From the NCBI GenBank assembly GCA_963522035.1, contig CAUQYP010000111.1, positions 1-13,249 of the forward strand: DNA of 13,249 nt, in the 5' to 3' direction. The notes beneath the pieces were generated by a model. That model saw only the letters and a program-made list of their open reading frames with translations, searched no databases and was not told the DNA's origin. Source of the stretch: Noviherbaspirillum_A sp963522035. Its GTDB lineage: Bacteria > Pseudomonadota > Gammaproteobacteria > Burkholderiales > Burkholderiaceae_D. Below, piece by piece: positions 8,204 through 13,249 of this stretch. Numbering within the stretch: position 1 is the first letter of the stretch; each line of letters begins with the position of its first letter. The position numbers and the translations under genes are program-made.

Positions 8204-9016
8204 ATGGTGGACAACATGCTGAAAGACGCGCAACTGGGCCGCATCACGCTGCGTTATCTCGATGTCGGGCAAGGCACGCCGGTGGTGCTGATCCACGGGC
8301 TGGCAGGCGACTACAGCGCCTGGCTGGCGCAGGTCGACGCGCTGCAGCACGCGTACCGCGTCATCGCCTTCGACAACCGCGGCGCCGGACGCAGCACGCA
8401 GGTCGACGAAGCGGTCAGCACCGCCGACCTGGCCGACGATACGCTGGCGCTGATGGATCACCTCGGCGTGGAACGCGCGCACGTCGTCGGCCGCTCGATG
8501 GGCGGCGCGGTGGCCCAGCACATGGCGCTCAAGGCGCCGCATCGCGTGCTGTCGCTCACGCTCTGCGCGTCCTTCGCGCGCCTCGACCCGCTGGGCCGGC
8601 GCGTGTTGTCCAACATGCGGGAAGCACTGGAATGGCGGATGCGCTGGTCCGATCACGCCCGGCACTCCGTGCAGAACTTCGTCTCGGCCGGCTTCTTCAA
8701 CGACCATCCCGAGCGCGTGGCGCAGATAGAGCAGCTGATCGGCGGTGAAACGCGGCTGCCAGCCTGCTACATCCGGCAAAACGAAGCCTGCCAGGCCCAT
8801 GACACGGTGGACATGCTGCCGCGCATCACCCAGCCGACGCTGGTCATGGCCGGCGACAGCGACCCGATCTGCTCCCTCACCGCGACCGCCATGTTGTCGC
8901 AAGGCCTGCCGAACGCACGAACGGAGATCTTCGGGAAGGCGAGCCACTTTTTCCTGATGGAGCAGCCCGAGAAGTTCATGCGCCTGCTGGCGGGGTGGCT
9001 CAGGCAGCACGGATAG
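8204..9016 (+). CDS. Alpha/beta hydrolase with intact catalytic triad
   Basis: A 270-residue cytosolic alpha/beta hydrolase, similar in length and layout to 3-oxoadipate enol-lactonases and related esterases. The oxyanion motif LIHGLAG is at 29-35 and the strand-turn FDNRGAGRS at 56-64. The nucleophile is Ser98 in GRSMGG, the acid is probably Asp220 in GDSDP, and the base is His248 in ASHFF. It lies 26 bases after livF on the same strand and is likely the last gene of the transporter operon, so it may hydrolyse an ester, amide or lactone brought in by the ABC system. The start has a GGGGAAG site 6-12 bases upstream; an ATG at 8216 is possible but less well placed. It is the catalytically competent counterpart to the Gly-substituted hydrolase at 225-1052. 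Confidence 0.95.
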   Translation: MVDNMLKDAQLGRITLRYLDVGQGTPVVLIHGLAGDYSAWLAQVDALQHAYRVIAFDNRGAGRSTQVDEAVSTADLADDTLALMDHLGVERAHVVGRSMGGAVAQHMALKAPHRVLSLTLCASFARLDPLGRRVLSNMREALEWRMRWSDHARHSVQNFVSAGFFNDHPERVAQIEQLIGGETRLPACYIRQNEACQAHDTVDMLPRITQPTLVMAGDSDPICSLTATAMLSQGLPNARTEIFGKASHFFLMEQPEKFMRLLAGWLRQHG

Positions 9017-9047
9017 GCGGCAGGGTCCGGGCAGTCCCGCTGATCTG

Positions 9048-9316
9048 TCATCCACCGGTCATCTGCGGCGGCGGGCATTTCAACGGGTCGATTGCCGGGC
9101 GCCAGCTCTCTACTACGACATTGGCGGGCGGCCTGGCCAGCCCCGTGACAACGAGCCTTGCCGACAGCGCGCCGATATCGACAACATACCCACCATCATT
9201 TTGCGCGAGATATTCGGGCAGGGTTCACCGTGCATTTCTTCGCTGGGCAAGGCGCAGGCCTCGGTGGCCAATTCCTGCCACGTACCGAGCTGCTTCTGTG
9301 CGTCACGTTTCGTCAA
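9048..9316 (-). pseudogene. Frameshifted, 5'-truncated coding remnant of unknown family
   Basis: Two minus-strand reading frames look protein-like and join with one frameshift. From 9316 (TTG) leftwards the frame reads TKRDAQKQLGTWQELA, then ATEACALPSEEMHGEP. Near 9219-9227 the sensible reading moves to another frame, LPEYLAQNDGGYVVDIG, then ALSARLVVTGLARPP, then VESWRPAIDPLKCPPP, and stops at 9048. The span is one base short of a multiple of three, as a single deletion would give. No ribosome site precedes the TTG, and the first frame has a stop four codons upstream of it, so the 5' end is also lost. The family is not recognised. A sequencing error in a small intact gene is the alternative. 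Confidence 0.4.
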
Positions 9317-9537
9317 AGGCGGTTAGCACCGAGGCCTGCCGACGGATGCACCCTGTTGGTTGTGTCGTCCGGTTCAAGCGCTTTGCTTCGCGGACCATCC
9401 AGGATAGAACCTGTCAATTCGGGTGACACTGCAGTTCTCACGTAACGAATACCGCTCAGTCGTGCCGGCACTTGAACTGGCTTAGGAAAGCATCCACTAA
9501 CGCGCCGCATCGCGATGCTTAATGAGAGCGAGACGCG
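9317..9537. other. Intergenic stretch upstream of the ankyrin gene
   Basis: No convincing gene is seen here. It contains short dyads: TGTCA/TGACA (9412-9416 and 9424-9428), a perfect 10-base palindrome GTGCCGGCAC (9462-9471), and CAGTTC/GAACTG (9432-9437 and 9474-9479). The palindrome lies about 66 bases before the ankyrin start and could be an operator or a transcript structure. No clear -35/-10 pair was recognised. Base composition is more even than in the flanking metabolic genes. Confidence 0.35.
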
Positions 9538-10845
9538 ATGAACGCTATCCATCCCTTCTTCCAGGAGCCAGCCATCATGCAACCTGCATCGGTCACCCCT
9601 ACCACCGCAAACTCGACAGCCACTTCAACCGATGCATCCAGTAGCACCTCCACTACGACTGCGCCGCCACGGCTGCGCTCGGGGTCTGACCCTGACGACG
9701 CCGCACCCTCGCGGCTGGTTACGATAAGCCTCCCCAACCGGTTTCTTCAAGCCGTTGCCAACGGTGACAGCGCGCAGGCAATCAATTTGATACAGCAGGG
9801 TGCCCCGGTCAACCATACCGATGCGGCTGGCAGCACGGCACTGGCGATTGCAGCAAAGAACGGCGACATCGGCATGATGACTGCCTTGCTCGCAGCCGGT
9901 GCCAATGTGGATGGCTCTCCCACGAATCCCGTGCAGTGGCTGGCGGGAGGCGTAAGTATGAGCGGAGCTGTCCAGGGGGCATACAGTCTGGCGGCGTGGG
10001 TGTCAATCACGGTGGTAGCTGCCTGTACCGGATTCGGAATCGTTGGAATGGTGGCGGGTGGTGCAGCAGTTTATGGCGCGGCAAAAGTGGCCGCGAAGGC
10101 GCCGGATTGCAGTACACCGCTGATCATGGCTGCGCAGCACGGCCAGACCAAAGCGGTGGAATTACTGCTAAACAAAGGCGCGCTGGTCGACTTTACCGAT
10201 GCCAGACGTCGCACTGCGTTGGGAAAAGCTGCGGAGCACGGTTGCACTGGCGCGCTGAACCTGCTGATTCAACATGGCGCACAGGTCAATTTCAGCGGCG
10301 ACGGCGCCCAAACTGCCCTGATGTACGCCGCACAGAACGGCCACGACGCCGCGGTGCAGGCGCTGCTTGAAAAAGGTGCAAAGCTCAACGTCGCCAACTC
10401 CCGTGGCCGGACCGCCCTGATACTTGCTGCAGAGCAGGGGCAAACCGATACTGTCAACTTGTTGATCGCCAGGGGCGCCAATGTCGATCAAGAGGCTTCC
10501 CATGGTGGCTCATACGACGGCACCGAAAGCAGGACCCACGCCGGTACAGCACTGACATTTGCCGCAAGGAACGGCCACACTGAAACGGTGAAAGCGTTGA
10601 TCGCGGCAAAGGCCAGGGTAAATAGCCTCGCCGACTATAACCTTGGCCCCCAAGGCTGCGGGATCATTTACGGGACCGCCCTGCTGTTTGCTGCGACCAA
10701 TGGTTATGACGAAACGCTAAAGGTGCTGCTCGATCAGAAAACCACTTCCGAAGAGCGTGCAAACGCGCTGAAGATGGCCGAAATTTATAATCACCCCAAG
10801 GCTGTCGCTGTCCTGCGCGACGCCATCGCCAGGTTGCAGGGCTGA
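9538..10845 (+). CDS. Ankyrin-repeat protein with hydrophobic glycine-rich insert
   Basis: A 435-residue protein with several ankyrin repeats, a protein-binding fold. Residues 15-60 are a Ser/Thr/Ala-rich, probably disordered leader without a signal peptide. Repeats follow at about 66-96 and 97-125 (GSTALAIAAKNGD). After an interruption come about 191-220 (CSTPLIMAAQHGQ), 224-253, 257-286, 290-319, a split one at 335-363 and a last weak unit near 378-400. Residues 129-188 do not fit the repeat. They are hydrophobic and Gly/Ala-rich with small-xxx-small spacing (GFGIVGMVAGGAAVYGAA), enough for two membrane-spanning helices. The ATG at 9577 has a better ribosome site (AGGAG, nine bases upstream) and would remove 13 residues, so it may be the true start. 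Codon use is less GC-biased than in its neighbours. The partner and function are unknown. Confidence 0.85.
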   Translation: MNAIHPFFQEPAIMQPASVTPTTANSTATSTDASSSTSTTTAPPRLRSGSDPDDAAPSRLVTISLPNRFLQAVANGDSAQAINLIQQGAPVNHTDAAGSTALAIAAKNGDIGMMTALLAAGANVDGSPTNPVQWLAGGVSMSGAVQGAYSLAAWVSITVVAACTGFGIVGMVAGGAAVYGAAKVAAKAPDCSTPLIMAAQHGQTKAVELLLNKGALVDFTDARRRTALGKAAEHGCTGALNLLIQHGAQVNFSGDGAQTALMYAAQNGHDAAVQALLEKGAKLNVANSRGRTALILAAEQGQTDTVNLLIARGANVDQEASHGGSYDGTESRTHAGTALTFAARNGHTETVKALIAAKARVNSLADYNLGPQGCGIIYGTALLFAATNGYDETLKVLLDQKTTSEERANALKMAEIYNHPKAVAVLRDAIARLQG

Positions 10846-10858
10846 AGCATGCGTGGCT

Positions 10859-10892
10859 GGTCCGGAGACGCGTGAAATCCAGCTGCCGGACC
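10859..10892 (+). terminator. Hairpin after the ankyrin gene
   Basis: GGTCCGG (10859-10865) and CCGGACC (10886-10892) form a perfect 7-bp stem with a 20-base loop. It starts 13 bases after the ankyrin stop. No T-run follows, so a terminator role is tentative. Confidence 0.3.
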
Positions 10893-11008
10893 CCACACCT
10901 GTCGCGAACGCCTGACGCCTTGCGCATCCGCATGCGAAAGTGCCGCATCATTGCGATACGTTTCGAAATTGGGTTAAGAAGCAGTATCGCCCAAACAAAA
11001 GGACAGGC

Positions 11009-11572
11009 ATGAACCGACTGCAGCAACTTATTTCCCTGCTCGCCCTGCTCTGCTGCCAGCCGGCGCTGGCCGACGACGAAGCGCTGTGGGCCGGGCTGCG
11101 CAGCGGCGAGCAGGTGGCGCTGATGCGGCATGCGGAGGCGCCGGGCGTCGGCGACCCTGCGGGATTCAGGCTCGGCGACTGCGCGACCCAGCGCAACCTG
11201 TCCGACCAGGGCCGGCGCCAGGCGAAGGAGGCCGGCGCCCTGTTCCGCAGCAAGGGCGTCGGCAGCGCGACGGTCTACTCCAGCCAGTGGTGCCGCTGCC
11301 TCGACACCGCAAGCGCACTGGCGCTCGGGCCGGTCCTGCCGCAGCCGGCGCTCAACTCCTTCTTCGAAGAATCCGCACGCGGCCGCGGGCAAACCGAGGC
11401 GCTGCGCCAGTTGATCCGTGAACGTCCGGCCGGCAAGCCGCTGGTGATGGTCACGCACCAGGTCAATATCACCGCGCTTTCCGGCGTGTACCCGCAATCG
11501 GGCGAAATCGTGGTGTTGAAGGTGGATGGCGCACAATTGACTGTCGCCGGAAGAATTTCCACGTCGAAATAA
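11009..11572 (+). CDS. Exported histidine phosphatase (SixA/phosphoglycerate-mutase-like)
   Basis: A 187-residue protein with a Sec signal peptide (1-21, hydrophobic core, ALA cleavage site before Asp22) and a histidine phosphatase domain. The catalytic RH pair is Arg40-His41 (LMRHAE, where RHG is commoner). NLSDQGRRQA near 63-72 is the second family block, SSQWCRCLDTA supplies Arg96, FFEES supplies the probable acid Glu121, and TH supplies His150. The reaction is transfer of a phosphate to His41 followed by hydrolysis; the substrate is unknown. Export sets it apart from cytosolic SixA and suggests a periplasmic phosphoester. The ATG at 11009 is chosen over an open upstream extension because it begins the signal peptide and follows AAAGGACA. 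It stands alone, 163 bases after the ankyrin gene. Confidence 0.92.
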   Translation: MNRLQQLISLLALLCCQPALADDEALWAGLRSGEQVALMRHAEAPGVGDPAGFRLGDCATQRNLSDQGRRQAKEAGALFRSKGVGSATVYSSQWCRCLDTASALALGPVLPQPALNSFFEESARGRGQTEALRQLIRERPAGKPLVMVTHQVNITALSGVYPQSGEIVVLKVDGAQLTVAGRISTSK

Positions 11573-11664
11573 GCGGTTTGGAGCCGTCGGCCAATTGTGG
11601 CATGATGCCGGCAGGATATTTTCACCCTTGGCTGCAACGAACGCGCGCCCGATCTGTCTGACGC

Positions 11665-11688
11665 AGATATTGCTTATTTACAATATCT
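11665..11688. promoter_or_regulatory. AT-rich inverted repeat upstream of the lipoprotein gene
   Basis: AGATATTG (11665-11672) and CAATATCT (11681-11688) are perfect 8-base inverted arms around an 8-base spacer, 28 bases before the lipoprotein ATG. A possible -10, TACAAT (11679-11684), overlaps the right arm, with a weak CTGACG -35 (11658-11663) and a short 15-base spacer. A second short dyad, ATCTG/CAGAT (11652-11656 and 11664-11668), shares the left arm. It reads as an operator over a promoter; the bound protein is unknown. Confidence 0.4.
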
Positions 11689-11716
11689 CCAACTTGCCCG
11701 TTTAGGAACCCGCACC

Positions 11717-12271
11717 ATGTCCCTTTCCTTCCGACCGACTGCCTGCCTCCCTGCGCTTGCCGCCGTGCTGCTTTGCGCATGCTCGACGCCGAGGCAGGGC
11801 GTTTTCCAGACCGAGGCGTTTGGTGAAACCTCGACCTATTCGCGCAGCTTCGCTGCCACACCCATCGAAACCTGCGAGGCAGCACGCCGTTCGCTGCTCA
11901 GCCAGGGCTACGTCATTACCGTGTTCAGGCCGGACGCCATCAATGGCCGCAAGAATTTCCAGCCGAATGGCGACGTCCACGCGGAGATCGAGTTCCACGT
12001 CACCTGCGCGACCGACGGCGTGGGCGGCAAGGGCAGCATTGCGTTCGTGAACGCGCTGCAGGACCATTACGCACTGAAGAAAACCAATAGCGCCGCCAGC
12101 GTGGGGGTGCCGGCGCTGGGTTCGGTGTCCCTGCCGTTTTCGGCAAGCGACGATTCGCTGGTCAAGGTGGCCAGCCAGACCATACTGGAGTCCAAGTTCT
12201 ATGATCGCTTCTTCAGCCTGGTGGAACGCTATCTTCCATCGGCCGCGCCGGCCCAGGCGGAGCAAAAGTGA
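11717..12271 (+). CDS. DUF2242-type lipoprotein
   Basis: A 184-residue predicted lipoprotein. Residues 1-21 are a signal sequence ending in the lipobox LCAC, with Cys22 as the lipidated residue. The mature part starts STPRQGVFQTEAFGE, then has a Cys-containing helix (ETCEAARRSLLSQGY), a conserved INGRKNFQPNGDVH block near 75-88 and VNALQDHYALKKTN near 112-125. A small, Gly/Ser-rich stretch (ASVGVPALGSVSLPF) and a C-terminal FYDRFFSLV follow. This order matches what I recall of the betaproteobacterial DUF2242 lipoproteins, whose function is unknown. The first ATG fits the signal peptide, though the ribosome site is poor (GGAACC). It is followed after 98 bases by an outer-membrane efflux component; a functional link is possible but not shown. 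Confidence 0.88.
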   Translation: MSLSFRPTACLPALAAVLLCACSTPRQGVFQTEAFGETSTYSRSFAATPIETCEAARRSLLSQGYVITVFRPDAINGRKNFQPNGDVHAEIEFHVTCATDGVGGKGSIAFVNALQDHYALKKTNSAASVGVPALGSVSLPFSASDDSLVKVASQTILESKFYDRFFSLVERYLPSAAPAQAEQK

Positions 12272-12369
12272 GTGCCCGCGCCAGCCTGCCGCCGGCCCGG
12301 CTCAAGTAAGCGGCCGTGGTGGCCGTAAACCATGAGGGCGATGACGGCCCTGCAACCGATGCCACCACC

Positions 12370-13249
12370 ATGACCTTTTCCGTACCTGTTCGCCGCAGCG
12401 CCATTGCCATCGCCGTAATGCTGTCCGGCTGCGCCTTCGCGCCGGCGGTGCCACCCTCGTCCGCCACTGTCAGCCCGGCCGAATGGCAGGCGCAACTGCC
12501 GCCGGCCGCGCCCGTTGCGCACGGCGGCAGCGAAGAACAATTGCTGCAATGGTGGCGCGGCCAGGGCGACCCGCTGCTGGCCGAACTGATCGCCGCCGCC
12601 CAGGCGGTCAGCCCCACGCTTTCCGCGGCCAGCGCCCAGATCGCGAATGCCCGCGCCAACCGCACCGCCGCCGGCGCAGCGCTGCTGCCTACCCTGGACA
12701 GCACGCTGCAAGCCAGCCGCACCAGCGCCCAGCCGCCGCTGCCGATGGCGACCACGGTGCAGGGCGCGCTGCAGGCCGGCTGGGAAATCGACCTGTTCGG
12801 CGGCAACCGCGCTGCCCGGGACGCGGCCGAGGCGCGCTACGAAGGCGCGCAGGCCGGCTGGCACGACGCCCGCGTCAGCATCGCCGCCGAAGTGGCGAAC
12901 CAGTATTACGCATTGCGCACCTGCGAACGGCTGGTCACCATTACCGCTTCCGACGCCCAATCGCGCGCAGCCACCGGACGCCTGACTGCGCTGGCAGCCG
13001 AGGCCGGATTCCAGGCGCCGGCGACCGCCGCGCTCGCGCGTGCCACCACGGCGGAAGGCAATAGCCGGCTGGTGCAGCAGCGCGCCGCCTGCGACCTCGA
13101 CATCAAGACCCTGGTGGCGCTGACCGCGATGCCGGAGGCCGCACTGCGCCAGCGCCTGCAGGCGAACACCGGCGACCTGCCGCAAGAGGCAAGGCTGCAG
13201 ATAGCGGCCCTGCCGGCCGCCGTGCTGGCGCAGCGGCCGGACCTGGCGG
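12370..13249 (+). CDS. NodT/OprM-type outer-membrane efflux lipoprotein (partial, 3' end cut by window)
   Basis: The first 293 codons of an outer-membrane factor of an RND-type tripartite pump; family members have about 460-500 residues. A lipoprotein signal peptide ends in LSGC (Cys21). The typical WWRGQGDPLLAELIAAA block is at 61-77 and the coiled helical segment SAQIANARANRTAAGAALLPTLD at about 88-110. WEIDLFGGNRAARDAA at 138-153 and ANQYYALR at 176-183 mark the first OEP repeat. The reading ends at VLAQRPDLA, the usual hinge into the second repeat. The ATG at 12370 starts the signal peptide; an in-frame GTG at 12316 is possible but no ribosome site favours either. It would carry drugs or metabolites across the outer membrane. 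Membrane-fusion and inner-membrane partners are not in the window and may lie beyond its right end. Confidence 0.93.
   Translation, partial: MTFSVPVRRSAIAIAVMLSGCAFAPAVPPSSATVSPAEWQAQLPPAAPVAHGGSEEQLLQWWRGQGDPLLAELIAAAQAVSPTLSAASAQIANARANRTAAGAALLPTLDSTLQASRTSAQPPLPMATTVQGALQAGWEIDLFGGNRAARDAAEARYEGAQAGWHDARVSIAAEVANQYYALRTCERLVTITASDAQSRAATGRLTALAAEAGFQAPATAALARATTAEGNSRLVQQRAACDLDIKTLVALTAMPEAALRQRLQANTGDLPQEARLQIAALPAAVLAQRPDLA

Noticed and set aside
7502..9055. A 517-codon minus-strand open frame under livF and the hydrolase
   Set aside because: Both plus-strand genes carry complete catalytic motifs; the antisense frame has no recognisable domain and no ribosome site.
9362..9390. GGTTCAAGC resembling a tRNA T-arm
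   Set aside because: No matching acceptor stem, anticodon arm or D-arm can be formed around it.
12311..12325. Small CGGCC/GGCCG hairpin before the efflux gene
   Set aside because: A five-pair stem without a T-run in GC-rich DNA is expected by chance; it was not taken as a terminator of the lipoprotein gene.
12229..13185. A 318-codon minus-strand frame opposite the efflux gene
   Set aside because: The plus strand encodes a lipobox and the outer-membrane-factor motifs in one frame running to the window edge; the antisense frame is Gly/Arg-rich shadow sequence.

Overview
The window looks like a chromosomal segment of a high-GC betaproteobacterium, most likely a Burkholderiales/Oxalobacteraceae-type organism. 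The support is the strongly GC-biased third codon positions, a lipoprotein that resembles the DUF2242 family typical of that group, and a complete HAAT-type ABC cassette with metabolic genes. The genus is an inference.

Positions 225-9016 form one divergent uptake-and-metabolism locus. On the minus strand, reading left from 3342, lie a GntR/FCD regulator, an NAD(P)-dependent aldehyde dehydrogenase and an alpha/beta-hydrolase-fold protein. On the plus strand, reading right from 3582, lie a secreted substrate-binding protein, two permeases (LivH and LivM types), two ATPases (LivG and LivF types) and a second alpha/beta hydrolase. The permease and ATPase genes are chained by 4-base ATGA overlaps and one 11-base overlap with a TTG start. 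The simplest reading is that an unknown carboxylate, amide or ester is imported, hydrolysed and oxidised through an aldehyde, under control of the GntR protein from the AT-rich 239-base divergent promoter region. The substrate cannot be read from the sequence. Two details stand out. The minus-strand hydrolase has glycine where the nucleophilic serine should be. A long GC-rich hairpin also separates the binding-protein gene from the permease genes.

Positions 9017-10900 differ visibly from their surroundings: they are less GC-biased and contain a minus-strand coding remnant that needs one frameshift to be read (9048-9316). They also contain an ankyrin-repeat protein with a Ser/Thr-rich N-terminus and a hydrophobic, glycine-rich insert that splits its repeat array (9538-10845). 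This looks like a small accessory insertion.

Positions 11009-13249 return to high GC. They hold an exported SixA-like histidine phosphatase, a DUF2242-type lipoprotein with an AT-rich inverted repeat in its promoter region, and the N-terminal two thirds or so of a NodT/OprM-type outer-membrane efflux lipoprotein that runs off the window end. No rRNA, tRNA, CRISPR array, insertion sequence or prophage gene was seen.
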